Below, piece after piece: positions 24,501-34,709 of a stretch of 64,000 nucleotides of DNA. The stretch comes from Cololabis saira (Eukaryota > Chordata > Actinopteri > Beloniformes > Belonidae): NCBI RefSeq assembly GCF_033807715.1, contig NC_084600.1, forward strand, positions 45,449,824 through 45,513,823, in the 5' to 3' direction. The translations under genes were made by a program, and so were the position numbers. The notes beneath the pieces were generated by a model. It was given only the letters and a program-made list of their open reading frames with translations. It was not told where the DNA came from and searched no databases. The stretch's first letter is position 1. Each line of letters begins with the position of its first letter.

Positions 24501-26249
24501 CACAAACTGTAGTGCTATTTTGTTTTAAGGATACCTATATGGGTGGAAATAATGTACAGACAGGCTGATTAGGTGCAGCCCACATTGTGATGTCATCTAA
24601 AGTGAAAAACACCAGTCAGACAATTTTGCAGATAGGAGGTTCTGTTCTTTGGCCCTCGATACTAAAATGTCCCATTCCACCCTCCAGATCGAGGAGATCT
24701 TCAAGAAGCACAACCACGGCTTCATGTGGAACGAGCACCTGGGCTACATCCTCACCTGCCCGTCCAACCTGGGCACCGGGCTGCGCGGCGGCGTCCACGT
24801 CAAGCTGCCCAAGCTCAGCACACACGCCAAGTTCGACGAGATCCTGCACAGGCTGCGTCTGCAGAAGCGCGGCACAGGTACGGACATTTACTCACCACCG
24901 GTACCGACATTTACTCACTCCGCTTGGGCCAGACACGGCCACTTACAGGGGTTACATGTTCATCTTGGAAGTAACTGGAAGTTACTCGTGTCATTTGTTG
25001 ATGTTTTTTTCCAGGATTCTGATTGGCTAGCATGACTTTATCTTCTCGTTACACTGCCCCCTGTAGGTTTGGCTGCTCATAGCACCTTAACAGTTATTTA
25101 TGCAGGTTCCTGGAAATGATGGGATTTTTATAAACGTAGAGGGAGAAATATCTGTTTTTGAGAAATTTTGAGAAAAAGTCGAAATTTCAAGAAAAAAGAC
25201 GAAATGTCGAGAAAAAAGTCAAAATGTTGAGAAAACAGTCAAATTTTTAGAAAAAAGTCAAGAAAAAAGTCGGTCCTGGTCCTGGTCCTTGTCCCGGTAA
25301 CCGACTCTGAAAACTTTCGTCGAGTCCTCCTCCTTATATACTATCAAAGGGCCTGGGGGCCACACCCCTCAGTTTTATGATTACAACCATATCCTTCCAT
25401 TGTTTCCCTCACGTATATTCCACCGGAAGAACAAGAAACAACCGTTCATGTTTTAAACCTTTATCTTTCCTCCCCTGCACCTTTTATCATTATTTGTCGT
25501 CTCCCAGAATCTCGAGTCTTTCCTTAGAATCTTGAGACCATTGAGCACTCAAGGGGAGGATTCCCCGAGTGACTCTTGTTATTACAAATGTTGGTGTAAA
25601 TTGCTCAAACAAGGGCGATGTCTAGACACCTGTTGTGATACATGACGACCTTTATACTCACTCTCAGGAGCCGCGTCAGCTCCTTCCAGTCTGAGCCGAG
25701 ACCGGCAGGTTTTTACAACAGACAACATTCCTTTACATTCAGTTGCAGATATTCTTTACGGTCACCAAAGCTTTAAGAAACAACTGTTCATCTTTTTTTC
25801 TACAAGGGAGGTGCAGATGGGGAGAGAGAGACACACATCCCCTCCTTCTTAGCCACATGCCGGAGAGATAAAGACGCACACACTGTCCTTTTTCTTCCTC
25901 CCTTAGCTTAAAGTTCATATAAATCATTCTGAAGTAGAAAGTTCCCAGCGCTAGATTTCAACCAAATGACTGTACATACATAAAAACAATTCCTCTACAA
26001 TCCTTGACGAGACCTCTGGAGATGTGACGCCAGCGTCTCACGTCCTCGTCCTTCTCTCCTTCTCCTCTAGGTGGCGTGGACACGGCGTCCGTGGGCGGAG
26101 TGTTCGACATCTCCAACGCCGACCGTCTGGGCTCGTCCGAGGTGCAGCAGGTGCAGCTGGTGGTGGATGGAGTCAAGCTGATGGTGGAGATGGAGAAGAA
26201 GCTGGAGAAGGGCGAGGCCATCGACGGCATGATCCCTGCCCAGAAGTAA
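18333..26249 (+). CDS. ckm: Creatine kinase, muscle type
   Basis: Catalyses reversible phosphate transfer between ATP and creatine in muscle cytosol and myofibrils. Seven coding exons (18333-18525, 20140-20294, 21804-21936, 23122-23293, 23848-23971, 24688-24877, 26071-26249) add to 1146 nt, giving 381 residues plus TAA, the normal family length. Exon lengths 193, 155, 133, 172, 124 and 190 and their phases match the vertebrate gene. The N-terminal ATP-guanido domain occupies about residues 1-100. The catalytic domain carries [10 protein letters not shown] with reactive Cys at residue 283 and the [12 protein letters not shown] block. The start [14 protein letters not shown] is the usual one, preceded by a 15-nt UTR after an acceptor at 18317. 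Whether it is ckma or ckmb cannot be decided here. Every splice site is canonical, but several are tandemly duplicated. Confidence 0.97.
18526..18770 (+). repeat. Two decoy copies of ckm exon 1 3' end plus donor
   Basis: The last about 40 bp of exon 1 with its donor (GACAACCCTG|GTGAGAAACT) recur at 18587-18637 and 18721-18770, separated by AAACTCACTC-type short repeats. The copies have no acceptor, so they are potential alternative 5' splice sites rather than extra exons. Confidence 0.93.
18771..18910 (+). repeat. AAACTCACTC short tandem repeat
   Basis: Irregular AAACTCACTC/AAACTCCTTT words continuing the donor-derived array of ckm intron 2. Confidence 0.8.
18916..19045 (+). repeat. Dispersed repeat with CCCCCTAGTGGCC-type end, copy A
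   Basis: AGCTGGGAGG, AAGATTGTGCACTTGGTGAC, TTTTTGATATTTGGC, GGACATAAGGTTTTCAAA and CGCCCCCTATTGGCCGGTTT. The same order occurs at 29272-29404 (+) and 30318-30455 (-). Confidence 0.75.
19154..19591. mobile_element. Inverted-repeat element in ckm intron 2
   Basis: GCCGGTGTTCTGCCA...AATGCTAC at 19154-19194 is inverted at 19547-19591 (GTAGCATTTTTTGGC...GAACACCGGC). The interior is AT-rich with no gene. Family and exact ends unknown. Confidence 0.5.
19950..20139 (+). repeat. Tandem decoy acceptors before ckm exon 2
   Basis: A 59-62 bp unit, CTCTCCGTCCAG|GTCACCCC followed by TTCATCATGACCGTCGTAG, recurs three times before the genuine acceptor. Decoy AGs end at 19959, 20018 and 20077; the genuine AG ends at 20139. 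Each unit contains the first about 22 bp of exon 2 and its splice site, but the decoy frame soon meets TAG. Confidence 0.93.
20140..20294 (+). CDS. ckm: ckm coding exon 2
   Basis: 155 nt encoding the rest of codon 65 to residue 116 ([20 protein letters not shown] to FENLK). Acceptor GTTCAG, donor GTAAAC at 20295. Confidence 0.97.
20395..20500. repeat. Perfect hairpin with GGAGGAGGAATGCCTC arms
   Basis: CAATGGAGGAGGAATGCCTC...GAGGCATTCCTCCTCCATTG forms a long perfect stem with a very short loop (about 20441-20494), next to a partial extra copy of the arm. It is probably the end of a transposon filling part of intron 2 (to about 21650); family not identified. Confidence 0.7.
20501..21650. other. 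Intron 2 interior, probable decayed repeat
   Basis: Shares GGAGAAACGTAGCGACAAT with the TA-target element copies at 22780 and 34440. No exon or domain recognised. Confidence 0.4.
21655..21803 (+). repeat. Tandem decoy acceptors before ckm exon 3
   Basis: An about 31-bp unit, TTTCCTCCGTTGTTTCAG|GG plus TTTTAATGTAA, occurs five times; only the last (AG at 21803) precedes the exon. Each unit is a pyrimidine tract plus AG. Confidence 0.92.
21804..21936 (+). CDS. ckm: ckm coding exon 3
   Basis: 133 nt, residues 117-160 plus one base; contains [20 protein letters not shown], part of the nucleotide-binding region. Donor GTACGC at 21937. Confidence 0.97.
21937..22240 (+). repeat. Tandem decoy donors after ckm exon 3
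   Basis: The exon end and donor (ATCGAGG|GTACGCTA) recur about five times (near 21972, 22032, 22089, 22146 and 22203), separated by ATCTTTATCTTTAT and TCTTTAGCCAT segments. Spacing is about 55-60 bp. Confidence 0.92.
22241..22764. mobile_element. MITE with about 90-bp inverted repeats, TA target
   Basis: Left TAGTTAGAGGAATAACAGG with CAGTTGCGGCTACAAGCACC is inverted at the right end, including GGAGTATGTGTGCCAATTCT. TA dinucleotides at both ends suggest a Tc1/mariner-type TA target. The interior is AT-rich without a gene. Confidence 0.75.
22765..23054 (-). mobile_element. TA-target element, partial copy
   Basis: Reverse-orientation fragment of the element seen complete at 34191-34709 and 48123-48704. 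It ends GGACAATACGGTA and contains GAGGGTCGTCTTATAATC. Its other end is lost at the junction with the adjoining MITE. Confidence 0.75.
23122..23293 (+). CDS. ckm: ckm coding exon 4
   Basis: 172 nt encoding residues 161-217 plus two bases ([19 protein letters not shown] to [11 protein letters not shown]). Acceptor CTGCAG, donor GTGAGT at 23294. Confidence 0.97.
23318..23790 (+). repeat. 22-bp minisatellite in ckm intron 4, about 21 copies
   Basis: Unit TGTGGTGTAGAGAGTTTTAG TC, very homogeneous, beginning about 25 bp after the exon 4 donor and ending about 60 bp before the exon 5 acceptor. Confidence 0.95.
23848..23971 (+). CDS. ckm: ckm coding exon 5
   Basis: 124 nt to residue 259; includes [20 protein letters not shown] and [10 protein letters not shown]. 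Acceptor CACTCAG, donor GTACGG at 23972. Confidence 0.97.
24371..24662. mobile_element. MITE in ckm intron 5
   Basis: GTATCAAGGGCCGAAGAACA...CCTCCTATCTG at the left is inverted at the right (CAGATAGGAGG...GGCCCTCGATAC), about 33-bp termini with few mismatches. It ends only 25 bp before exon 6. Confidence 0.75.
24688..24877 (+). CDS. ckm: ckm coding exon 6 (active-site Cys)
   Basis: 190 nt, residues 260-322 plus one base. Contains [19 protein letters not shown] with Cys283, the conserved reactive cysteine, and [10 protein letters not shown]. Acceptor CCTCCAG, donor GTACGG at 24878. Confidence 0.97.
24960..25275 (+). repeat. Dispersed module with GAGAAAAAAGTCGAAAT tail, copy in intron 6
   Basis: GGAAGTTACTCGTGTCATTT, GATTCTGATTGGCTAGCATG and ACTGCCCCCTGTAGG lead to AGTCGAAAT / GAGAAAAAAGTC repeats. 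The same module occurs twice in the Harbinger-like element at 26614-28076 and partly at 33978-34046. Confidence 0.75.
25276..26070 (+). other. Rest of ckm intron 6
   Basis: No exon or clear family. A short GGTCCTGGTCC repeat lies at 25271-25300. The sequence up to the exon 7 acceptor is otherwise unremarkable. Confidence 0.4.
26071..26249 (+). CDS. ckm: ckm coding exon 7 (C-terminus)
   Basis: Residues 323-381: [20 protein letters not shown] to GMIPAQK, then TAA at 26247-26249. Acceptor TCCTCTAG. Confidence 0.97.
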
Positions 26250-26271
26250 CGGGGACGATCGTCTTCCTGTG

Positions 26272-26388
26272 ACCAGGAAACTCCCCTGGAAACTCCCCTG
26301 GAAACTCCCCTGGAAACTCCCCTGGAAACTCCCCTGGAAACTCCCCTGGAAACTCACCTGGAAACTCACCTGGAAACTCACCTGGGAC
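26272..26388 (+). repeat. 12-bp repeat in ckm 3' UTR, about 9 copies
   Basis: GAAACTCCCCTG repeated, the last copies reading GAAACTCACCTG. It starts about 23 bp after the stop codon and should be present in the mRNA. Confidence 0.9.
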
Positions 26389-26543
26389 TCTGGACTCTGC
26401 TAACCTCCTTTCCTTTCCTTTTATCTACCCTTTTGTCCAGTTCTCTTGTTTGGGTCTGTAACATCCTGGGATCAGCCCGGCCGACGCCGCATCACCCATA
26501 CCTTTATATAAAACGTCATCATTGAAACTGTTCATACTGTTCA

Positions 26544-26549
26544 ATTAAA
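26544..26549 (+). terminator. ckm: ckm polyadenylation signal ATTAAA
   Basis: ATTAAA about 295 bp after the stop, followed by a GT-rich stretch (TGTTTGAGTGGGTTTTT). This predicts a cleavage site near 26565. Inference from motif and spacing. Confidence 0.65.
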
Positions 26550-26613
26550 AGCCCCATTGGAAAAATGTTTGAGTGGGTTTTTCATTTCAAAGCCGGAACA
26601 GTCGACGTAGCCG

Positions 26614-28076
26614 AGGCCTCGTTTCCACGGAGCAGAAACGCTGGTGTTTTCCTGCGTTTTGTTCGTTCGTTTACATGAAAACGAAGCTCAAAGTCTCCAA
26701 AAACCATCATTTCTGAAAACTCCGGAACTCCAAAGTGTAGATTTTTAAAACTTTCGTCTTCACGTTTGCTTGTAAACGGAGGGAAACGGACACAGGTTTC
26801 CTACAAGTTTTTCAAGGTCATATTTTTAAATTTTAAAAATCTTCAAGCACTTTATCACTGGAGTAAAATATCTACAGGAATATATAAACTCATTATTTTT
26901 TCCGCTTTTTATCACAATTATGTACGTTGTATTGTGCTGTAAACATCTAGTTATGTTTCATCTGACTGGTTTTATTTTACTCCTTGTAAAAACTAAACTA
27001 TACAGTCTGATCCCAGTTTGGTGAAAGACACAAAGTTATAATTTCAAGCACTTAAACAAAAATTCAAGCACTTTTCAGGCCTTGAAAACACAACATTGAA
27101 ATTCAAGCACTTTCAAGGATTTCAACCCTGCGGACATTTAGTCTTCAGAACGTCACATTATGAGACAGAAACGTCACCAGCGTCATGAGTGACACCTGTG
27201 GTTACAATTAGTTTGTAACCGTCAATATTTTCTTGTATTTTACCTGTTTTATATTCTAACGTCACACTTAAAAGTAACTCCACTTCTCTGTCACTCCAAA
27301 CCAAAGACTCTGGTTCATCTTGGAAGTAACTGGAAGTTACTCGTGTCATTTGTTGATGTTTTTTTCCAGGATTCTGATTGGCTAGCATGACTTTATCTTC
27401 TCGTTACACTGCCCCCTGTAGGTCTGGCTGCTCATAGCACCTTAACAGATATTTATGCAGGTTCCTGGAAATGATGGGATTTTTATAAACGTAGAGGGGG
27501 AAATATCCGTTTTTGAGAAAGTTTGAGAAATTTTGAGAAAAAAGACAAAATTTTGAGAAAAAAGTCGAAATGTCGAGAAGAAAGTCGAAATGTTGAGAAA
27601 AAGTCGAAATATTGGGAAAAAAGTCGAAATTTTGAGAAAAAGTCGAAATATTGAGAAAAAGTCGAAATTTTGGGAAAAAAGTCGAAATTTTGAGAAAAAG
27701 TCGAAATATTGAGAAAAAGTCGAAATTTTGGGAAAAAAGTCAAAATTTTGAGAAAAAGTCGAAATATTGAGAAAAAGTCGAAATTTTGGGAAAAAAGTCA
27801 AAATTTTGAGTAAAAAGTCGAGAAAAAAGTTGAAATTTTTAGAAACAAGTCAAAATGTCAAACTGGAAGTTACTCGTGTCATTTGTTGATGTTTTTTTCC
27901 AGGATTCTGATTGGCTAGCATGACTTTATCTTCTCGTTACACTGCCCCCTGTAGGTTTGGCTGCTCATAGCACCTTAACAGATTTTTATGCAGGTTCCTG
28001 GAAATGATGGGATTTTTACAAACGTAGAGGGGAAATATCCATTTTTGTAAATACACGGTTTGTGGAAACGTGGCCT
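26614..28076 (-). mobile_element. Degenerate Harbinger-like element
   Basis: Ends are inverted: AGGCCTCGTTTCCAC and GTGGAAACGTGGCCT. On the - strand, 27158-27388 encodes SLVWSDREVELLLSVTLEYK, a Myb/SANT-like block typical of Harbinger-associated DNA-binding proteins. The interior holds two copies of the dispersed module described at 24960-25275 and a GAGAAAAAGTCGAAAT array (27500-27850). Family placement is inference. Confidence 0.55.
27500..27850. repeat. GAGAAAAAGTCGAAATTTT minisatellite
   Basis: Units of about 17-20 bp (GTCGAAATTTTGAGAAAAA, GTCGAAATATTGAG). Same family as 25140-25270 and 33710-33980. Not coding. Confidence 0.9.
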
Positions 28077-29271
28077 AAGAAAACAAGACACCAAAATGAG
28101 GAAGAAAATGCCAACATTAGTGAAGTTTATTCATCTTTAGCTTCATGTTCTCCTCAGAAACCACAACCACTCAGTCTCAGTTTACAGTTTAACTGGGGAA
28201 GGAATTTAACAGCAGAACTGGGTAAAAATCACTCGTACAAGTCCAACTGTGTCGTCTTCACTTTCTTTCCCATTGAGCATCAACTGTTTCCAAAAGAAAA
28301 ATGGTGCAGGTTTAATACTGAACCCCCTGGTGCTAATACTGCGTATGCTAACATTCCTGCGGCAAAAATCATCAAAACCCAAGAATCTTTCACAGTAGAC
28401 GACGTTCATCCATCACACACTTGAAGATTGAGTTTAACGACTAATAATTGTCTTTTATTCCATCTTACATCAAACATTTCTGCTCAAATTCTCAGAAAAC
28501 AACCAGATCAATATTTGAGATCATCAGACAGTAACATCATTTATTTTTTCATGGCTTGATTGCAACCCTGGGTTTTTAACATCAGGATAAATTCCAGTTA
28601 AATTGAAGTTAGATTTCTATCCTCTAGTAGCTGCGGTAACTTCTCTTCGTGTTTGTGACGGGGGATAAAAATCTGGCGCTTCATCCAAGTTCATGCCGAC
28701 AGACGGACAGTGTTTGTTTCATAAAATCTCCAATCTGAGCTGTGCATCACGTTTAAATTTCTCTAAAACCCAAACGTTTTCATGCAGGATTGCAGGTCGT
28801 TCCCCGTCGTCACTGACAGAAACTGATTTCCTCTAGTTTTACTTCCCTTTGCTCTAGCTATAAATAAACCTTGAACTCTAAGATATATACTATATTCATA
28901 TATTTTATATACAGTCATCAAGTGACTGATATAAATCCAGTTTTTTTTTTAAATATTATTATTCTAAAAAATAAATAAAGTACCTGTGCAAATATCCACA
29001 AATTGAAGTGTTTTTCACATTTAAGACGTCGGCGCCTCCAGTGACGAGTTCTGGACATTTACAGGTTTCACTGGACGGAGCGGATTCAAGTCAAAGAAAA
29101 GTGCATTGAGGTTTATATTATTATTAATATCTAATATACACCACAATGAGAACCGTCCAGGGAGAGGACGAGTACGAGGACGGAGTCCTGACGTCCTCGT
29201 TGGTGAAACAGAAACACCGACCGGACGGAGAGAAAACGATGTGGGAAAGTGAATGATCCGTTTCCGTCTTA
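28077..29271. other. Intergenic, no gene recognised
   Basis: An open frame at 28062-28424 (+) has no recognised domain and no splice context. AT-rich DNA follows. Confidence 0.35.
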
Positions 29272-30455
29272 GCTGGGAGGAAATCATCAAAAATCACAAA
29301 GATTGTGCACTTGGTGACAAGTTTTTGATATTTGGCATGTTAATTATGGACATAAGGTTTTCAAAAACCATCAAACAAACTGTGACGCCCCCTAGTGGCC
29401 GGTTTGGTGTCGCCCCCTAGTGGAAACATGGAACCGTCTGCCAACACTAATCAGAAACAATGACACATATTCATTTAAAACTGTGTTAAAATCACAGTTA
29501 AAAGACAATCAAGTGTGTGACCTGCTCAAATAACATGAAGCCTGTTTTATTTAATGTTTTACGTATTTATTGTTTTTATTCTTAAGTGTTTTATGTGTTC
29601 TTATGTGTCCTTATGAAGGTCGCCCCCTAGTGGCCGGTTTGCAGAAAATTCAAAATGTCTCCAAAGGTCAAATCTCAGCTTCTCTCAGTCCTAGATTGTT
29701 GTATATTGTTACTTTCTCTACTTTTTTTGGTGCTAGGAATTCAATCCTGAGATACATTTCCTATTTCAAGGTCAAATTTCATTTTCAAGGTCATTTTTTG
29801 TCCAAAAAACTCTAGAATGAAGTCACATAGAAAGATTATATTTGGATCTAGACCCATATTTTCACCCCCAAGGAAATGCAGATTTCTGTTTATTGGACCG
29901 GACACTGTCACTGTAGTGAAATAATCTGATTGAGTGAGAACAGTGGCTTCATTCATTCATTCATTCATTCATTCCTTCATTCATTCATTCATTCATTCAT
30001 TCATTCATTCATTCATTCATTCATTCATTCATTCATTCATTCATTCATTCATTCATTCATTCAGGCTGAAGATGAACCTCAGAACTAAGTCACAATGAAA
30101 CAATAGGATTTTATTCAAATGACACACATTTAGAATGTTCTTTAAACCGGCCACTAGGGGGCGATTTCCCAGTTAGTTTGCTGTGGTTTTTGTTTCTTAC
30201 GGGAGAAAATCAGGGCCAGGCAGGAGAAGAAATATTTGAGAGGAGAAGATTTGTTTTTATTGTGCACTTCGAGAAATATGTCGAAATTTCGTGAATAAAG
30301 TCGAAATTTCGAGAATAAAGTTTTCCTGCAAACCGGCCACTAGGGGGCGATTTCCCAGTTTGTTTGCGGTGGTTTTTGAAAACCTTATGTCCATAACGAA
30401 CATGCCAAATACCAAAAACTTGTCACCAAGTGCAGGATTTCCATGAATTCCCTCC
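29272..30455. mobile_element. Inverted pair of the CCCCCTAGTGGCC repeat enclosing about 0.9 kb
   Basis: The module of 18916-19045 is present at 29272-29404 (+) and inverted at 30318-30455. Extra GCCCCCTAGTGGCCGGTTT ends occur at 29409 (partial), 29618 and, inverted, 30150-30168. It may be one large inverted-repeat element or several insertions. No ORF of note. Confidence 0.5.
29947..30063 (+). repeat. (ATTC)n microsatellite, about 29 repeats
   Basis: Near-perfect tetranucleotide ATTC run with a single CCTT interruption. Confidence 0.97.
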
Positions 30456-30571
30456 TAACTCTTTAGGAAACGAAGACAAAACGCTCATCAATTCGTGACG
30501 ATAGAAAAAGTTGTTGGTGCGAGTGAAGGCGGTGCGGTCCGATAACGTTAGCATTCCTGGTAAACGTAGGA

Positions 30572-31712
30572 ATGTGGAGAGTTTGGGATGTTTGGGAACA
30601 GTTTTGGGATGTTTGGGAACAGTTTTGGGGTTTGGGGATGTTTGGGAACAGTTTGGGGATGTTTGGGAACAGTTTTGGGATGTTTGGGAACAGTATTGGG
30701 ATGTTTGGGATGATTGGGAACGGCTTTGGGAACAGTTTTGGGGTTGAGGAGAGTTTGGGATGTTTGGGAACAGTTTGGGAACAGTTTTGGGATGTTTGGG
30801 AACAGTTTTGGGAACAGTTTGGGGGTTGAGGAGAGTTTGGGATGTTTGGGAACAGTTTTGGGATGTTGCAAACAGTTTTGGGATGTTTGGGAACAGTTTT
30901 GGGATGTTTGGGGTGTTTGGGAACAGTTTTGGGGTTGAGGAGAGTTTGGGATGTTTGGGAACAGTTTTGGGGTGTTTGGGAACAGTTTTGGGGTGTTTGG
31001 GAACAGTTTTGGGATGTTTGGGAACAGTTTTAGGGTTTTGGGATGTTTGGGAACAGTTTTGGGAACAGTTTTGGGGGTGAGGAGAGTTTGTGGTGTTTGG
31101 GAACAGTTTTGGGATGTTTGGGAACAGTTTTGGGAGTTTTGGGGTGTTTGGGAACAGTTTTGGGATGTTTGGGAACAGTTTTGGGATGTTTGGGAACAGT
31201 TTTGGGAACAGTTTTGGGATGTTTGGGAACAGTTTTGGGGGTTGGGGATGTTTGGGAACAGTTTTGGGATGTTTGGGAACAGTTTTGGGAACGGTTTTGG
31301 GATGTTTGGGAACAGTTTTGGGGTTTGGGGATGTTTGGGAACAGTTTTGGGATGTTTGGGAACAGTTTTGGGAACAGTTTTGGGATGTTTGGGAACAGTT
31401 TTGGGGTTTGGGGATGTTTGGGAACAGTTTTGGGATGTTTGGGAAGTTTTGGGATGTTTGGGAACAGTTTTGGGAACAGTTTTGGGATGTTTGGGAACAG
31501 TGTTGGGGTTTGGGGATGTTTGGGAACAGTTTTGGGATGTTTGGGAACAGTTTTGGGGTGTTTGGGAACAGTTTTGGGGTGTTTGGGAACAGTTTTGGGG
31601 TTTGGGGATGTTTGGGAACAGTTTTGGGATGTTTGGGAACAGTTTTGGGGTTTGGGATGTTTGGGAACAGTTTTGGGACGTTTGGGAACAGTTTTGGGAA
31701 CAGTTTTGGGGG
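30572..31712 (+). repeat. 21-bp minisatellite GGGATGTTTGGGAACAGTTTT
   Basis: About 50 units mixing 21-bp units with shorter GGGAACAGTTTT units, plus blocks GGTTGAGGAGAGTTT and GGGGTTTGGGGATG that define higher-order repeats. + is G-rich with regular GGG runs. The long open frames on both strands (P/K/T/V/F- and G/N/S/F-rich) are repeat artefacts. Confidence 0.95.
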
Positions 31713-31990
31713 TGAGGTCACCATGAGTAAAGCCACAACTGAGAGTTATTATTAACAGTAAATCAGCAGCCAAACGATACGACCTCTTTAGCTACGCAGA
31801 AATCACAGTACGTTTTCACTAGAAACAGGAGGGAGTTAGAAAGATTCTGAAGGTTTTTATGTTTAGTACAATAAATATGTAACTGTATGAAGGCGCTGGG
31901 GCTTTCACTGTGAAGGCAACCGGACTAACGAGAATAAAACAGCGTCCACAACTGCCTTTCTGGAAACACAACCACTTCCTGTTCACACCC
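31713..31990. other. Spacer between two arrays
   Basis: Nothing recognised. Confidence 0.35.
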
Positions 31991-31992
31991 AG

Positions 31993-32117
<125 letters not shown>

Positions 32118-32159
32118 GTAAGAGACAAAGCAGTTAATTTACGGTGCAGTTAGAAAAGA

Positions 32160-33515
32160 AAGAGGTGGAGAAGTGTCTGTTAGCTAAAAGTGGAGAAGTG
32201 TCCGTTACTAAAGGTGGAGAAGTGTCCGTTACTAAAGGTGGAGAAGTGTCCGTTACTAAAGGTGGAGAAGTGTCCGTTACTAAAGGTGGAGAAGTGTCCG
32301 TTACTAAAGGTGGAGAAGTGTCCGTTAGCTAAAGGTGGAGAAGTGTCCGTTACTAAAGGTGGAGAAGTGTCCGTTAGCTAAAGGTGAAGAAGTGTCCGTT
32401 AGCTAAAGGTGGAGAAGTGTCCGTTAGCTAAAGGTGAAGAAGTGTCCGTTACTAAAGGTGGAGAAGTGTCCGTTAGCTAAAGGTGGAGAAGTGTCCGTTA
32501 CTAAAGGTGAAGAAGTGTCCGTTAGCTAAAGGTGGAGAAGTGTCTGTTACTAAAGGTGGAGAAGTGTCTGTTACTAAAGGTGGAGAAGTGTCCGTTACTA
32601 AAGGTGGAGAAGTGTCCGTTACTAAAGGTGGAGAAGTGTCTGTTACTAAAGGTGGAGAAGTGTCTGTTACTAAAGGTGAAGAAGTGTCCGTTAGCTAAAG
32701 GTGGAGAAGTGTCCGTTACTAAAGGTGGAGAAGTGTCCGTTAGCTAAAGGTGAAGAAGTGTCCGTTAGCTAAAGGTGGAGAAGTGTCCGTTAGCTAAAGG
32801 TGAAGAAGTGTCCGTTACTAAAGGTGGAGAAGTGTCCGTTAACTAAAGGTGGAGAAGTGTCTATTACTAAAGGTGGAGAAGTGTCCGTTACTAAAGGTGG
32901 AGAAGTGTCCGTTAGCTAAAGGTGAAGAAGTGTCCGTTAGCTAAAGGTGGAGAAGTGTCTATTACTAAAGGTGGAGAAGTGTCCGTTACTAAAGGTGGAG
33001 AAGTGTCCATTACTAAAGGTGGAGAAGTGTCCGTTACTAAAGGTGGAGAAGTGTCTGTTAGCTAAAGGTGGAGAAGTGTCCGTTACTAAAGGTGGAGAAG
33101 TGTCCGTTACTAAAGGTGGAGAAGTGTCCGTTACTAAAGGTGGAAAAGTGTCCGTTAGCTAAAGGTGGAGAAGTGTCCGTTACTAAAGGTGGAAAAGTGT
33201 CCGTTAGCTAAAGGTGGAGAAGTGTCCGTTACTAAAGGTGGAGAAGTGTCCGTTAGCTAAAGGTGGAGAAGTGTCCGTTACTAAAGGTGGAGAAGTGTCC
33301 GTTACTAAAGGTGGAGAAGTGTCCGTTACTAAAGGTGGAGAAGTGTCTGTTACTAAAGGTGGAGAAGTGTCCGTTACTAAAGGTGGAGAAGTGTCCGTTA
33401 CTAAAGGTGGAGAAGTGCCCGTTAGCTAAAGGTGAAGACGTGTCTGTTACTAAAGGTGGAGAAGTGTCCGTTACTAAAGGTGGAGAAGTGTCCGTTACTA
33501 AAGGTGGAGAAGTAA
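32160..33515 (+). repeat. 24-bp minisatellite, about 56 copies
   Basis: Unit GGTGGAGAAGTGTCCGTTAC plus TAAA, with 25-bp GTTAGCTAAA variants, GGTGAAG and TGTCTGTT variants. Mixed 24/25-bp lengths shift frame, so no continuous reading survives. Not coding. Confidence 0.97.
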
Positions 33516-33709
33516 AAACATCCGATTCACAAGGTTCGTGTTTGGACGGGGATCTGGTTTTAAAGGCGTTATATTCTTCTCTTTGCACCTTGAAAGACGC
33601 CAGAATTTGAGGACTGTAGCTCCCAATAATGTAATTATTTCCTATAATGTAATAAAATTTGCACTTAACTCAATCGAAAATGTAATAAAATCCAATAATG
33701 TAATTTTGA

Positions 33710-33980
33710 GGAAAGAGTCGAAATTTTGAGAAATAGTCGAAATATTGAGAAAAAGTCGAAATTTTGAGAAAAAAAGTCAAGATTTTGAGAAAAAAGTCGA
33801 AATTTTGAGAAAGAGTCTAAATTTTGAGAAAAAAGTCAAAATTTTGAGAAAGAGTCGAAATTTTGAGAAAAAAGTCAAAATTTTGAGAAAAAGTTGAAAT
33901 ATTGAGAAAAAAGCAGAGAAAAAAGTCGAAACTTTGAGAAAAAAGTCGAAATTTTGAGAAAAAAGTCAAAATGTCAAACT
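33710..33980. repeat. GAGAAAAAAGTCGAAATTTT minisatellite
   Basis: Same family as 27500-27850, followed by a partial copy of the TTACTCATGTCATTTGTTGA module. Confidence 0.9.
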
Positions 33981-34190
33981 GGAAGTTACTCATGTCATTT
34001 GTTGATATTTTCTTCCAGGATTCTGATTGGCTAGCATGACTTTATATAGTAATAACTTCACCAATAATGTAATAAAATATCCTGACTGATATTGTAATAA
34101 CATTTTTACCGATAATGTAACACCTTATTACATTATTGGTCTTTTTTTCCTCCAAAACTGATAATGTAATACGTGACAGATAATGTAATA

Positions 34191-34709
34191 TACCGTATTG
34201 TCCTGAATATAAGACGACCCTGATTATAAGATGACTCTCTTTTTCAAGACTCAAGTTTGAAAAAAGACTTTTTGAACACCAAATTCAATTTTTATACAGA
34301 AAATAATTACAGTACATCTGAAACAAATGATTATAACAATATATTCGAGAGAAAAAGCCTGTTATTTTGCATGTTGAAGTTTGCATCATAACTTCTCCTC
34401 AGCTGCCGGTTCACCTGCCGAACTTCCACCCACTTTTCTCCAGATTGTCGCTACGTTTCTCCACTTTCTGTTAACTCTTCTCTTATTTTCTTCTCTTTTC
34501 TTTCTTACTGCTATTTTTTATTTTTCTTCTTCGTGACAGGGGTTCACTTTGTTCTGGGGAGTTAAGTTCAGCATTGGCTTTAAAGATAAAGGCGCCATCT
34601 AGTGGTGTAAATGGGTATAACGTCTAGACCCCGAATGTAAGACGACCCACACTTTTTCACTCTGATTTCAATGAAAAAAACACCGTCTTATATTCAGACC
34701 AATACGGTA
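34191..34709 (+). mobile_element. TA-target element, complete copy 1
   Basis: TA, CCGTATTGTCCTGAATATAA, ... CTTATATTCAGACCAATACGG, TA: about 25-bp inverted termini at TA, as in Tc1/mariner-type MITEs (inference). 519 bp with no transposase. Relatives at 48123-48704 (complete) and 22765-23054 (partial). Confidence 0.8.

Noticed and set aside
30423..31773. Pro/Lys/Thr-rich 437-codon frame and its opposite-strand partners
   Set aside because: Minisatellite artefact; similar frames occur in several registers on both strands.
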